In this document: one piece after another, positions 42,413 to 51,154 of the stretch
How the letters are laid out: every line of letters begins with the position of its first letter
Numbering within the stretch: position 1 is the first letter of the stretch
Origin: an uncultured Coriobacteriaceae bacterium
Lineage (GTDB): Bacteria; Actinomycetota; Coriobacteriia; Coriobacteriales; Atopobiaceae
Length of the DNA: 64,000 bases
Assembly (NCBI GenBank): GCA_902780305.1
Contig: CACZFB010000006.1
Location: 1-64,000 of the forward strand
Direction: 5' to 3'
The notes under the pieces: generated by a model
Database searches by the model: none
What the model was told of the DNA's origin: nothing
Seen by the model: the letters and a program-made list of their open reading frames with translations, nothing else
Position numbers and translations under genes: made by a program

Positions 42413-42507
42413 GGGTGCGCTCCGCGTGCCGGTGCGGAGCCTGCGGCATGCGGTAGAATGGAGCGCGTGCGCAGATGGGCTGGGCACGGGCGTGGTCGGG
42501 AGGTGCG

Positions 42508-43674
42508 ATGCGTGAGGAGAGGCAACAAGGCATGCGCACGGCGCTCGGTGTGTGCCTGTGTCTGCTGCTGGTCTCGCTGATCCTCCTCGTGGCTCGCCCG
42601 GCCGCGGCTGAGGAGGCGACCGCTACTCCTGCCACACCCCTCACGGTAAGCGTGAGCTTCGAGGGTCCCGACGGGGACGAGTGGGATCGGGTGGACGGTC
42701 TCTCGCTCAACCCGGGGGCCACGGCCTGGCACGCGACCACCACGGCCCTGGTCAACTCGCACCTCTACTACACCACGGGCCTGCCCTCCTCGCGCGAGGT
42801 GCTCGTCTCGCTCATGCGCAACCTGGACGAGACGCCCTGCGCGTTCGATCCGGCGACCGGCAGCGGCTGGCACCTGTACGTTAACGGCGAGCGCTACGCG
42901 GGCGTGGCGTCCAAGCTCGAGCTGCGGGATGCCGATCAGGTGACGTGGCGCTACGAGGTGGGGACCTTCGTGGTGAGCGTTGCGGTGGTCGGGCCGGGCG
43001 GAACGAGCGAATCGTATTGGATCATGCCCACCAACGTGCGCATCACCTATGGTCAGAGCGCTTGGGACGCCTCCGTAAAGGTCTTTGGCAAGAACGGATA
43101 CCAGCAGGGAAGGCTCCTGTCGTACACGCAGGGCGAGGACGGGTCGGTGCAGCTTGAGTCCTTGGCCGCTCTGGGCGAGAACGGCATTACCGGCGAGACG
43201 TGGCGGGCCTACGTCAACGGCTCTTTGGAGGAGGACATCGCACACGCCGAGATACGCGGCGGCGACAGCATCGTTTGGTACTACTCGGGCATGGGCGAGC
43301 TCTCGCTTCCGGCGTTCGTGCAGAAGGACGTCGCGACGGCGCAGGGTGTGCTCGAGCAGGCGCGCGTCGAGGGGACCGTCATTCGGCTGTGGTCGAAGCC
43401 CGTTGCGCACGACGGTGCGCTCAGTGGCCTGGGCCGGGAGTCGGGACTGCGACTGAGCGGGAGCTCGGCGCTGGCCGAGCTGCTCTCGTGCGACGTGATC
43501 CTCCCCGGCAATCTGGCCGACATCGCGTCGCAGGGCGCGTGGCAAAACAGTCTCACGCGCGTGCTCGACGGCGTGACCTACGGGGGCGAGGGAGGACGCG
43601 CGTCGAGGAGCCGCGACGGTGGCCTGTGCTACGTGGACGGCTTTGGCGGCGTGGCCAAGCTCGGGGAGTCGTAA
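42508..43674 (+). CDS. Secreted protein with two DUF4430 (transcobalamin-like) domains
   Basis: The 388-residue product has a signal peptide (residues 1-35, ending PAAAEE). Two DUF4430-type domains follow, recognised by GSGWHLYVNGE...DADQVTWRYE (about 100-155) and ETWRAYVNGS...GGDSIVWYYS (about 230-270). The last 110 residues form a domain I do not recognise. DUF4430 is related to the beta domain of transcobalamin and to surface adhesion domains, so cobalamin or corrinoid binding is one possibility only. GGGAGGTGCG precedes the ATG. It lies 45 bp before the SGNH hydrolase gene and is probably co-transcribed. Confidence 0.78.
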   Translation: MREERQQGMRTALGVCLCLLLVSLILLVARPAAAEEATATPATPLTVSVSFEGPDGDEWDRVDGLSLNPGATAWHATTTALVNSHLYYTTGLPSSREVLVSLMRNLDETPCAFDPATGSGWHLYVNGERYAGVASKLELRDADQVTWRYEVGTFVVSVAVVGPGGTSESYWIMPTNVRITYGQSAWDASVKVFGKNGYQQGRLLSYTQGEDGSVQLESLAALGENGITGETWRAYVNGSLEEDIAHAEIRGGDSIVWYYSGMGELSLPAFVQKDVATAQGVLEQARVEGTVIRLWSKPVAHDGALSGLGRESGLRLSGSSALAELLSCDVILPGNLADIASQGAWQNSLTRVLDGVTYGGEGGRASRSRDGGLCYVDGFGGVAKLGES

Positions 43675-43719
43675 CGCAGGCCGCGGGACGCAGAGGTCCG
43701 CAGGACGCGAGGAGTGGAC

Positions 43720-44616
43720 ATGAGCGGTACTTCGGGAAGGCACATGGCGTCGTCGGATGGCCACAGGCGCTGGCCGCTTGTGGTCGTCGCGCTCGTCGCT
43801 GTCGCGGCGGTCGCAGGCCTTGTGGCATGGCACCCCTGGGACCGTGGGACGCCGACGTCTCCGGCCTCAGCGGAGACTGCACCCGAGTCCGCGCCTGCGG
43901 TGGAGCCCGCGCCCGTGGTGGCAGACGCAGGGCAGAAGGAGGAAGACATGGAGCAACAGACGGCAAAGACGCCGTTGGCGGCCGACCTCTTGGCGGGCAA
44001 GGTCCGCTCGGTGCGCCTGGTGGGCGACAGCATTACCGCCGGCTATGGCACCGACGGCTACGAGGACCCCAACATCGCGGGAGAGGGCAACGTGATCTTC
44101 GACGACGGGTCGGGCATAGTCTTCTACGAGACGCCCGTCTCGGCCGAGTGCTGGGCAAACGAGTTTCGGGCGTATGCCGCCGACCACGGCGTGCGGGACT
44201 TTGTCAATGCCGGCATCAACGGCTCGTTTATGACCGAGCTTGCGCAGAACCCCGAGGCTTGGGTGGGTGACGGTGCCGACGTCGTGTTCGTGGCGCTGGG
44301 TACCAACGACGCCGGCTACTATGGCCCGGACGAGTACGCGAGTGCCGCGCGCACGGCGCTCGACTACGTCGAGCAGCACGCCTCGTACGTGGTGGTGGTC
44401 TCGCCGGTAAGCGATCTCAGGCCGGAGTACCAGCTGGTGGAGCCGGCGGCGTCGCTGGGCGACGTGCTGCGCGAGATATGCGACGAGCGCGGCTACCTGT
44501 TCGTCGACGCGCGCGACGCGGTGTCGCCCAGCCAGTTTAACGACGACGGACTGCATCCCGACTCGCAGGGCTCGCATGCCATCTGGGACTGCATTCGCCA
44601 AACGCTCGGACTCTAG
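43720..44616 (+). CDS. Membrane-anchored SGNH/GDSL hydrolase
   Basis: The 298-residue product has a single N-terminal membrane segment (about residues 20-40), an acidic Pro/Ala linker and an extracytoplasmic SGNH domain. Block I is LVGDSITAGYG, the Gly block is VNAGINGSF, the Asn block is ALGTNDAGYYG and the catalytic Asp/His are in DDGLHPDSQG. It is likely an esterase or deacetylase acting on surface glycans. The ATG at 43720 is 5 bp after GAGGAG; a GTG at 43714 is too close to it. Confidence 0.85.
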   Translation: MSGTSGRHMASSDGHRRWPLVVVALVAVAAVAGLVAWHPWDRGTPTSPASAETAPESAPAVEPAPVVADAGQKEEDMEQQTAKTPLAADLLAGKVRSVRLVGDSITAGYGTDGYEDPNIAGEGNVIFDDGSGIVFYETPVSAECWANEFRAYAADHGVRDFVNAGINGSFMTELAQNPEAWVGDGADVVFVALGTNDAGYYGPDEYASAARTALDYVEQHASYVVVVSPVSDLRPEYQLVEPAASLGDVLREICDERGYLFVDARDAVSPSQFNDDGLHPDSQGSHAIWDCIRQTLGL

Positions 44617-44629
44617 CGGCTTTGGCCAC

Positions 44630-44646
44630 GCGGGGACCGTCCCCAA
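44630..44646. repeat. Short relic of family A behind the SGNH gene
   Basis: GCGGGGACCGTCCCCAA is the core palindrome of family A without arms, 14 bp after the stop codon. It is similar to the short copy at 60766. Confidence 0.6.
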
Positions 44647-44882
44647 TGGCGCATTCGCGGGTCTCTTGGCGCAGGCATAACCACAAGATGCGGCAAAAAT
44701 CAAGGCTTTTATCGGCGCACGTCTTTGTTACCATGGTGCAGCCGGTCCGCACGTAGCAACCTCAAACTCCCTCGCTGTGGCAAATCGCTACTAACGCTCC
44801 CCAACGCACGATGGACCGTGTGCCAGCTGCAATTCGCTATCATAGGGTTCTCGTATTGTGATGCGATTAGGGAGACGCGCAT

Positions 44883-45821
44883 ATGACAAAGGCACGCGTG
44901 TACATTGATGGGCAAAGTGGGACGACTGGACTCCAAATCTTCGAGCGCATCGGCAACCGAGACGACCTGGAGCTTTTGCGCATTGACGAGGACAAGCGTC
45001 ACGACCTGGACGAGCGCCGCAAGTTTATTAACGCGGCGGACGTCGTGTTCCTGTGCCTGCCCGACGAGGGCGCACGCGAGGCCGTCTCTCTCGTGGAGAA
45101 TCCCGACGTGCGCGTAATAGACGCCTCGACGGCCCACCGCACGGCTCCAGGGTGGACCTACGGCTTTCCCGAGCTCAACGCCGAGCAACGCTCGGCCATC
45201 GCCTCCAGCAGGCGCATCGCCAACCCTGGCTGCCATGCCACGGGGCTTATCTCGACGGTGGCGCCGCTCGTGCAGGCCGGTGTGATGGGCGCGGACTATC
45301 CGCTTACGTGCTTCTCGCTTACGGGCTACTCTGGCGGCGGAAAGCGGATGATAGCCGCCTACGAGGAGTCGGGGCGCCCGCGTGAGCTGGATGCCCCCGG
45401 TATCTACGGCCTGACGCTGGCGCACAAGCACCTGCCCGAGATGCAGACGGTGTGCGGGCTTGCGGAGGCGCCGGTGTTCCTGCCGGTGGTCGACGACTAC
45501 TACAAGGGCATGGCGACGTCCGTCATGCTGCACAACCGCCTGCTTCAGGGCGTGCGCGACGCACGTGACGTCCATCGCTGCCTGAGCGAGCACTATGCGG
45601 GCGAGCCCCTGGTGAGCGTCGCGCCCTTTGCGGAGGCGCAGCCCACGCTGTATGCCAACGAGCTTGCCGGGACCAACGAGCTGCGCATCGTGGTGTGCGG
45701 CAACGAGGAGCGCACGACCGTGACGGCGCTCTTCGACAACCTGGGCAAGGGCGCATCGGGTGCGGCCGTGCAAAACATGAACATCGCGCTTGGCCTTGAG
45801 GAGACCCGCGGGCTGGTGTAG
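44883..45821 (+). CDS. argC: N-acetyl-gamma-glutamyl-phosphate reductase (type 2)
   Basis: The 312-residue product fits the shorter AGPR type 2. It has the nucleotide-binding start YIDGQSGTTGLQI, the catalytic Cys in ANPGCHATGLI, SLTGYSGGGKRM and a C-terminal FDNLGKGASGAAVQN. It reduces N-acetylglutamyl phosphate in arginine synthesis. Other arg genes are not in the window, so it may be an orphan or part of a dispersed pathway. AGGGAGACGCGC precedes the ATG. Upstream, a GCAAATCGCTACTA / GCAATTCGCTATCA direct repeat lies 49 bp apart. Confidence 0.93.
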   Translation: MTKARVYIDGQSGTTGLQIFERIGNRDDLELLRIDEDKRHDLDERRKFINAADVVFLCLPDEGAREAVSLVENPDVRVIDASTAHRTAPGWTYGFPELNAEQRSAIASSRRIANPGCHATGLISTVAPLVQAGVMGADYPLTCFSLTGYSGGGKRMIAAYEESGRPRELDAPGIYGLTLAHKHLPEMQTVCGLAEAPVFLPVVDDYYKGMATSVMLHNRLLQGVRDARDVHRCLSEHYAGEPLVSVAPFAEAQPTLYANELAGTNELRIVVCGNEERTTVTALFDNLGKGASGAAVQNMNIALGLEETRGLV

Positions 45822-45894
45822 GTGAGGCGAAGGCTGCCAGAAGCCACCAGTGATTGCGAGGCGTCAGGCGCCGCGGCGCAAGAGAGGAACTGCC

Positions 45895-46755
45895 ATGATT
45901 CGACTGAACGAGCCCATGAGCGAGCACACCACGTTTGGCGTGGGTGGGCCCGCCGACGTGTTCGTGGTGCCCCAGAGCACCCAGGAGCTCGTTGCCTGCG
46001 TAGGTGCCTGCCGCAAGCTGCAGGTGCCGTACTTCGTGCTGGGCAAGGGCTCCGACCTGCTGGTGAGCGACGTGGGGTACCGAGGCGTGATGATTGCCCT
46101 GGACGACCTGCGCGACATCGGGCAGGATGGCAACGTGCTGGTGTGCGAGGCTGGTGCGTCGCTTGCCGACGTGGCTGAGCGCGCGTGCGAACTCGGGCTT
46201 GGGGGCTTCGAGTTCGCCTGTGGCATTCCCGGTAGCGTCGGTGGTGCCTGTTTTATGAACGCGGGCGCCTACGACGGCTGCATGGCGGACGTGCTGGAGT
46301 CCGTGGACGTGCTCGATGCCAACGACGAGGTCCGTACGCTGGGGGTCGAGGAGCTGGACCTGGGGTATCGCAAGAGTCGCGTGCGCACGGAGGGACTCGT
46401 GGTGCTGCGCGCGCGCATCGCGCTGCAGCCTGCCGACGCCTCCGCGGTCCGCGCCAAGATGGACGATCTCACGCGCAGGCGCGAGGAGAAGCAGCCGCTT
46501 GAGTACGGCAGCGCCGGCTCCACGTTCAAGCGCCCGGAGGGCTACTTTGCCGGCAAGCTGATTATGGACTCAGGCCTCAAGGGCTACCGTGTGGGCAACG
46601 CGTGCGTGTCCAACAAGCATGCGGGTTTCGTGGTCAATCTGGGCGATGCGACCGCCGCCGACGTCCGTGCCGTCATCGCGCACGTGCAGGACGAGGTGGA
46701 GCGCCAGTTTGGCGTTCGCCTTGAGCCCGAGGTGCGCTTCCTGGGCTTCGAGTAG
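45895..46755 (+). CDS. murB: UDP-N-acetylenolpyruvoylglucosamine reductase
   Basis: The 286-residue product has MurB motifs: TTFGVGGPADVFVVP, LGKGSDLLVSDVGYRG, GIPGSVGGACFMNAGAYDG, the proton-donor Ser region YGSAGSTFKRP and the C-terminal EPEVRFLG Glu. It is an FAD enzyme that finishes UDP-MurNAc synthesis for peptidoglycan. It is somewhat shorter than type I MurB, in line with Gram-positive type II. AGAGAGGAAC precedes the ATG. It follows argC by 73 bp. Confidence 0.95.
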   Translation: MIRLNEPMSEHTTFGVGGPADVFVVPQSTQELVACVGACRKLQVPYFVLGKGSDLLVSDVGYRGVMIALDDLRDIGQDGNVLVCEAGASLADVAERACELGLGGFEFACGIPGSVGGACFMNAGAYDGCMADVLESVDVLDANDEVRTLGVEELDLGYRKSRVRTEGLVVLRARIALQPADASAVRAKMDDLTRRREEKQPLEYGSAGSTFKRPEGYFAGKLIMDSGLKGYRVGNACVSNKHAGFVVNLGDATAADVRAVIAHVQDEVERQFGVRLEPEVRFLGFE

Positions 46756-46773
46756 CCCGCCGTCAAACAAAAC

Positions 46774-46848
46774 GTGGTATTTGGGGGACAGTCCCCGGTA
46801 TACAGGGGACCGTCTCCTATATACCGGGGACCGTCCCCCAAATACCAC
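46774..46848. repeat. Family A palindrome between convergent genes
   Basis: GTGGTATTTGGGGGACAGTC and its complement form the two ends, with GGGGACCGTC in the interior and a TATACAGGGG / CCTATATACC centre that departs from the family. It starts 18 bp after the murB stop and ends 2 bp before the UPF0210 stop, so it serves both genes as 3' boundary. Confidence 0.92.
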
Positions 46849-46850
46849 GG

Positions 46851-48215
46851 CTAGTTGCGCAGGGAGTTGAGCGGGGCGGGGAAGCGGCCACCGCGGTGGG
46901 CGAACACGCTGCCGGCAAACGGGTTCACGGGCATCACGGGGGCGGAGCCAAACAGGCCGCCGAACTCCAGCAGGTCGCCCTCAGCGTGGCCAATTGCCGG
47001 AATCAGGCGCACGGCGGTGGTCTTGCCGTTAATCACGCCGATGGCCATCTCGTCGGCGATGATGCCCGCAATCGCCTCCACGCTCGTGTCGCCGGGGACG
47101 GCAATCATGTCCAGGCCCACGGAGCACACGCAGGTCATGGCCTCGAGCTTCTCGAGCGAGAGCGCGCCATCCTGCGCGGCGCGAATCATGCCGGCGTCCT
47201 CGCTCACGGGGATGAAAGCGCCCGAGAGCCCTCCCACGCTCGAGCTCGCCATCACGCCGCCCTTCTTGACCGCATCGTTGAGCAGGGCGAGCGCGCAGGT
47301 GGTGCCGGGGCCGCCGCACTCACCCACGCCGATGATCTCCAGGATGCGTGCCACGGAGTCGCCGGCCGCGGGCGTGGGCGCCAGCGACAGGTCCACGATG
47401 CCCTTCTCGGCGCCCAGCCGTCGTGCCGCCTCGCGGCTCATAAGCTCTCCGGCGCGCGTGATCTTGAACGCGGTCTGCTTGATGCGCTCGGCGACGTCCA
47501 TGAGGTTGGCGGTCTGGGGAAGCTCCTGAAGCGCCGCGGCCATGACGCCCGGTCCCGAGACGCCCACGTTGATTACCGCGTCGCATTCGCCGGAGCCGTG
47601 GATGGCACCGGCCATAAAGGGGGAGTCCTCCACCATGTTGGAGAACACCACCAGCTTGGCGGCGCCGTAGCAGTCTATGTTGGTGGTGAGCTCGGCCGCC
47701 TCGCGAATCTTGTGCGCCATAAGCAGCACGGCGTCCATGTTGATGCCCGCGCGCACGCTGGCCACGTTGACGCTCGAGCACACGCGCTCGGTGGTGGCCA
47801 ATGCGTGCGGGATGGACTCGATGAGCCTGCGGTCCGCGTCACCCATGCCCTTTTGCACGAGTGCCGAGAAGCCACCCATAAAGTCGATGCCCAGCGTTTG
47901 TGCGGCGCGGTTCATGGCGTGCGCGATGGGTGAGAGGTCGGCACGCGGACACGCCGCCGCAATCTGGGCGATGGGCGTTACCGACACGCGCTTGTTGGCT
48001 ATGGGAATACCATACTCTCGCTCGAGCTCCTCGGCCACGGGCACCAGGCGCTCGGCCGTGTGGGTTATGCGGTCGTATACCTTGGCGCACATGCGGTCCA
48101 TCTGCTCGTCGGCACAGCCGAGCAGCGAGATGCCCATGGTAATGGTGCGCAGGTCCAGGTTCTGCTGAGAGACCATGCTCAGCGTCTCGGCGACTTCCTC
48201 TGGTGTGATGGCCAC
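46851..48215 (-). CDS. UPF0210 (PFL/DUF711) family protein
   Basis: The 454-residue product shows the conserved DUF711 pattern: [64 protein letters not shown] and a Gly-rich [17 protein letters not shown]. The structure relates distantly to pyruvate-formate-lyase barrels but no glycyl-radical motif is present, and the function is unknown. Most homologues follow a small ACT-domain gene (UPF0237), which is absent here. The GTG at 48215 is preceded by AGAGGAGCAACG and is preferred over an ATG at 48230. Confidence 0.85.
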   Translation of the reverse strand: MAITPEEVAETLSMVSQQNLDLRTITMGISLLGCADEQMDRMCAKVYDRITHTAERLVPVAEELEREYGIPIANKRVSVTPIAQIAAACPRADLSPIAHAMNRAAQTLGIDFMGGFSALVQKGMGDADRRLIESIPHALATTERVCSSVNVASVRAGINMDAVLLMAHKIREAAELTTNIDCYGAAKLVVFSNMVEDSPFMAGAIHGSGECDAVINVGVSGPGVMAAALQELPQTANLMDVAERIKQTAFKITRAGELMSREAARRLGAEKGIVDLSLAPTPAAGDSVARILEIIGVGECGGPGTTCALALLNDAVKKGGVMASSSVGGLSGAFIPVSEDAGMIRAAQDGALSLEKLEAMTCVCSVGLDMIAVPGDTSVEAIAGIIADEMAIGVINGKTTAVRLIPAIGHAEGDLLEFGGLFGSAPVMPVNPFAGSVFAHRGGRFPAPLNSLRN

Positions 48216-48284
48216 CGTTGCTCCTCTCATCGTGAAGGCGGTTGTGGGGGGCAGCTCCGTTATGCCCGCATGACAGGGTGGGTG

Positions 48285-49472
48285 CTACAGCGCCTCGGCG
48301 GCCGCCTCGTCCTCGTCGTCCTCGTCGTCCTGTTGCGGCCACAGACGGTTGAGCACCTTGCGCGCGGCCTTGCGGGTCGCGACGGTCTTGGAGTCCTTGA
48401 GGCACTGGAGCAGGGACTTTACCACCTCGTGCGTGAGCTCGTCGGTGTCGTTGAGCGCGCGGATCACGACGGTGAGGTCCTTGGAGGAGGCGATCACGTC
48501 GGTAAGGTGCTCGGCACCGCCCGCCTGGAGCGCCTCAAAGATCTGGCTGGTAACCTGGGCGCGCTCCTCGAGCGAGAGCTGGTCCATCCAGGTCGCGATG
48601 GCGTCGTTGAGGATTCGGGCGTCGTGGTGCAGCTTTCTCTCCTCCTGGATGCCGACTGGCTGCAGGAGCCACGTCGTGGGGTCATGCTGCGTGATTCCAT
48701 GGACGTTGCTCGCTATGATGCTGCGCTCGTCCTCGGGTCGCGCGAAGAGCATGCCCACCACGCTGTACGTGGGCACGATGCGTCGCAGCGTGCCGCCCAA
48801 CTCGCCGCCCGGCGCCTCGGGCATGACCTCGGGCGCGATGCCCGGGCCGTCGTTGGAATAGACGCATGCCAACCGGTTGCGCATATTTGCGGGGCAGCGC
48901 AGGCCGGCGTACTGGGCCAGGTTGCCTCCCTTGGAGTGTCCGCCCACGCGCACCATGGGGCCACCGTCCGTGTCCGAGGTCCTGTTCAGCACGCGCTGGA
49001 GGTAGCGTGCCGCCTCGTGCTGGGACTCGGTAATGGTAAAGCTCAGCATGAAGTCCTCTTTCCAGCCCACGATGGTGCTGTCGGTGCCTCGGTATGCCAC
49101 GTAGACGCTTCCGTCGTCCAGGGTGGCCTGGTAGGCCGCGAACTGCAGGCTCTTCGCTGCGTCGACCACGTCCAGGTAGGCGCTGAGCACTATGTTGCCG
49201 AAACGGGCGGACTTGGACAGGAGCAGGATGAACTCGGCGTCGATCTTTCCCAGGAAGCACATGCGCTTGGCGAAGTCGTCGCTGGGAATGGCGAGCAGCT
49301 CCCGGCAGGCATCGCGCAACGTCATGCTGCCGCCTTGCTCCTCGGTGGGCACGATGCCGGTCAGGTCGATGTAGGCAAACGTCGATAGGATAATGTTGTC
49401 GGCGTCGTTGAAGGGATGCTCGAAGAACTGGATGTCTCCGCGCCACCGCAGGTACTCCGCCAAGCTTGCCAT
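48285..49472 (-). CDS. Mbeg1-like (DUF2974) alpha/beta hydrolase
   Basis: The 395-residue product has an alpha/beta hydrolase nucleophile elbow, GHSKGGNLAQYAG, after a strand VYVAYRGTDSTIVGWKEDF, the Mbeg1-like arrangement. The substrate is unknown. The last about 100 residues are helical and acidic (DEDDEDEAAAEAL). It starts with AGGAGTAAGAC upstream of the ATG. It is tandem with the UPF0210 gene and may share a transcript. Confidence 0.8.
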   Translation of the reverse strand: MASLAEYLRWRGDIQFFEHPFNDADNIILSTFAYIDLTGIVPTEEQGGSMTLRDACRELLAIPSDDFAKRMCFLGKIDAEFILLLSKSARFGNIVLSAYLDVVDAAKSLQFAAYQATLDDGSVYVAYRGTDSTIVGWKEDFMLSFTITESQHEAARYLQRVLNRTSDTDGGPMVRVGGHSKGGNLAQYAGLRCPANMRNRLACVYSNDGPGIAPEVMPEAPGGELGGTLRRIVPTYSVVGMLFARPEDERSIIASNVHGITQHDPTTWLLQPVGIQEERKLHHDARILNDAIATWMDQLSLEERAQVTSQIFEALQAGGAEHLTDVIASSKDLTVVIRALNDTDELTHEVVKSLLQCLKDSKTVATRKAARKVLNRLWPQQDDEDDEDEAAAEAL

Positions 49473-49541
49473 GTCTTACTCCTGTCTTGCAGGCAGGGAT
49501 GTACCCCTGCAGAGGATCCTACCTGCCCTAGTATAAGCCTT

Positions 49542-49610
49542 CAAAGGGGACAGTCCCCTGGACAAAAGGGACAGTCCCCCGGACACAGGGGACAGTCCCC
49601 CAAGTGCAAC
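49542..49610. repeat. Family A element fused to a family B fragment
   Basis: CAAAGGGGACAGTCCCCTGG with two further GGGACAGTCCCC units is followed directly by a family B-like fragment (49608-49635). There is no mirrored closing end, so this copy is decayed. The two families meeting end to end suggests insertion at or beside an earlier element. Confidence 0.8.
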
Positions 49611-49635
49611 CAATGGGGCAACCCCTTCGATAGGC
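49608..49635. repeat. Half copy of family B
   Basis: CCAATGGGGCAACCCCTTCG followed by ATAGG is a shortened arm with GCAACCCC core. It lies 15 bp from the idi stop. Confidence 0.65.
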
Positions 49636-49650
49636 AGGACCCCGCGTTCG

Positions 49651-50202
49651 CTACAGGTGCCTGAGGGCTATGGAGAGGACCATGGGGGCCCAGGCGCACA
49701 GCTGCCGGGGCCTGAGTGCCAGCTCTGCCGCGAGCTCGTTTGCCTCGATCCAACGGATCTCGCTCACCTCGTGAAGGTTCGGCTGAGGCGTCCCCACGCA
49801 GGTGCCAACCAGCACATGGTCGTACTCGTGCTCGCACAGCCCGTTGGCAAACTCAGCGCGGTAGACGAACGAGCCCACCTCCCGCAGGTCCTTAGCCTCG
49901 CAGCCCAGCTCCTCGCGTACGCGCCGGTACGCAGCGTCGAGGGTGTCCTCTCCCGCACGCGGATGAGAGCAGCACGAGTTGGCCCACAGGCCTCCCGAGT
50001 GGTACTTGCCCAGGGCGCGCTGGGAGAGCAACAGCTCCTGTCCGCGCTCGCCGTCGCGCACGAGCACTACGCTAAACGCGCGGTGCAGCAGGCCGTCCGC
50101 GTGCGCCTGCCACTTGGTCGCCGTGCCCGTTTGCCGGTCGAGGCCATCCACCAGAATCAACAGGTCATTCCGGTCCCGATCGGTCGCCATCATGCTCTGC
50201 AT
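49651..50202 (-). CDS. idi: Isopentenyl-diphosphate delta-isomerase, type 1
   Basis: The 183-residue product has the Nudix-type IDI layout: LLHRAFSVVLVRD, SQRALGKYHSGGLWANSCC with catalytic Cys78 in CCSHP, the Nudix box around EDTLDAAYRRVREELG, and the acidic EHEYDHV site. It interconverts IPP and DMAPP in isoprenoid synthesis. AGAGGAGCACGC precedes the ATG at 50202. It is 25 bp downstream of a HAD phosphatase gene, likely one transcript. Confidence 0.93.
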   Translation of the reverse strand: MQSMMATDRDRNDLLILVDGLDRQTGTATKWQAHADGLLHRAFSVVLVRDGERGQELLLSQRALGKYHSGGLWANSCCSHPRAGEDTLDAAYRRVREELGCEAKDLREVGSFVYRAEFANGLCEHEYDHVLVGTCVGTPQPNLHEVSEIRWIEANELAAELALRPRQLCAWAPMVLSIALRHL

Positions 50203-50227
50203 GCGTGCTCCTCTCGAACATGCGGCC

Positions 50228-51061
50228 TTATATGAGCCCCAGATGCCGGAAGGCGTTGTACAGGCCGTCCTCGTTGACGTCGTCGGTGATGTAGTCGGCG
50301 GCTGCCTTGATCTCGGGCCCACCGTTGCCCATGGCAACGTTGTAGGCGCACGGCTCGAACATGGAGAGGTCGATCTTGGCGTCGCCAAAGCTTATGGTGT
50401 CGGCCTGGCTGGCGCCCAGGTGCTCCAGCAGCACCGCGATGGCGTGCTTCTTGGTGATTCCCGTGGGCCCGAGGTCGCCGAAGAGCGCGAGCTCGCCCTT
50501 GCCGCCCCAGGTGTTGGCCTCCAGGGTGGGGAACTCCTCCTTGGAGTCCAGGTGGTCCTGGTAGGTGGACAAGATAAAGCTCACCTTGTTCACGTCGTCG
50601 CGATACAGGTCGTCGGTGCGGGTCATGCCGCCAATAAAGCTGTCTGCCGCCGCCTCGGCCGCGGCGTCGTCGGCGCCCTTGCCAAGCGCGTAGCGCTTCA
50701 TGGTTGCGGGGGCCTGCTTCACGAACCACTCGTTGATGTACATGCCGCTGTTGGCCTCGAGATAGAAGCCCAGATGGCGGCCGTTGCACCAGTCCACAAT
50801 ATGGCGTACCTCGTCGGTGGTAAGACTCTGGTGCATCACGACCTCGCCGGCGTCCTCGACGTAGCCGCCGTTCGCGCCAATCATGCCGTCGAGTTCGGGC
50901 AGGTCGCGCTGGGCGATCTCGGCCTTGGAGCAGCCGGTGCAGATGTACACCTTGTTCCCGTTGGCACGCGCGAGCTCCACGGCTTGCTTTGCCGAGTCGG
51001 GGCACTTGGCCTCGTAGTCGATGAGTGTGCCGTCAACGTCCAAAAACACGATCTTGCCCAT
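50228..51061 (-). CDS. HAD-superfamily Cof-type phosphatase (first)
   Basis: The 277-residue product has motif I FLDVDGTLID, motif II ICTGCSKAE, the Cof-type cap in the middle and motif IV SFGDAKIDLSMFE. Members dephosphorylate small sugar or flavin phosphates in the cytoplasm. Pairing with idi does not by itself tell the substrate. GAGAGGAGAAGCC precedes the ATG. Confidence 0.85.
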   Translation of the reverse strand: MGKIVFLDVDGTLIDYEAKCPDSAKQAVELARANGNKVYICTGCSKAEIAQRDLPELDGMIGANGGYVEDAGEVVMHQSLTTDEVRHIVDWCNGRHLGFYLEANSGMYINEWFVKQAPATMKRYALGKGADDAAAEAAADSFIGGMTRTDDLYRDDVNKVSFILSTYQDHLDSKEEFPTLEANTWGGKGELALFGDLGPTGITKKHAIAVLLEHLGASQADTISFGDAKIDLSMFEPCAYNVAMGNGGPEIKAAADYITDDVNEDGLYNAFRHLGLI

Positions 51062-51154
51062 GGCTTCTCCTCTCGTTTGTTAGACGTGAGTAATGCTAAC
51101 ATGACTTCCAGCGCTTGTGTGAATGTGGTGGGGAACGGATAAGGGGCGAATGGC

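Larger units (their letters stand above)
41984..42507. other. Intergenic region upstream of nrdD (524 bp)
   Basis: From nrdD outward it contains the leader, the NrdR boxes at 42114-42129 and 42146-42161, an AT-rich zone with T-runs (42239-42262), the large family A element at 42294-42412, and the start region of the DUF4430 gene. The base composition of 42030-42290 is much lower in GC than the genes, as for a strong promoter. Confidence 0.6.

Noticed and set aside
42223-42515. Cys/Pro-rich ORFs reading repeated CPGDCPLCPGDCP-like peptides through palindromic repeats
   Set aside because: They are translations of family A repeats in all frames and occur at many copies (also at 22.4, 36.6, 49.5 and 52.6 kb). 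They have no ribosome sites and their reading frame varies between copies.
44617-44882. tRNA or small RNA gene before argC
   Set aside because: I searched for cloverleaf arms and a TTCGAnTC-type T-loop and saw none. The region has only weak direct repeats and a family A relic.
48216-48230. ATG start of the UPF0210 gene at 48230
   Set aside because: The GTG at 48215 has AGAGGAG at the right distance; the ATG lies inside that ribosome site.
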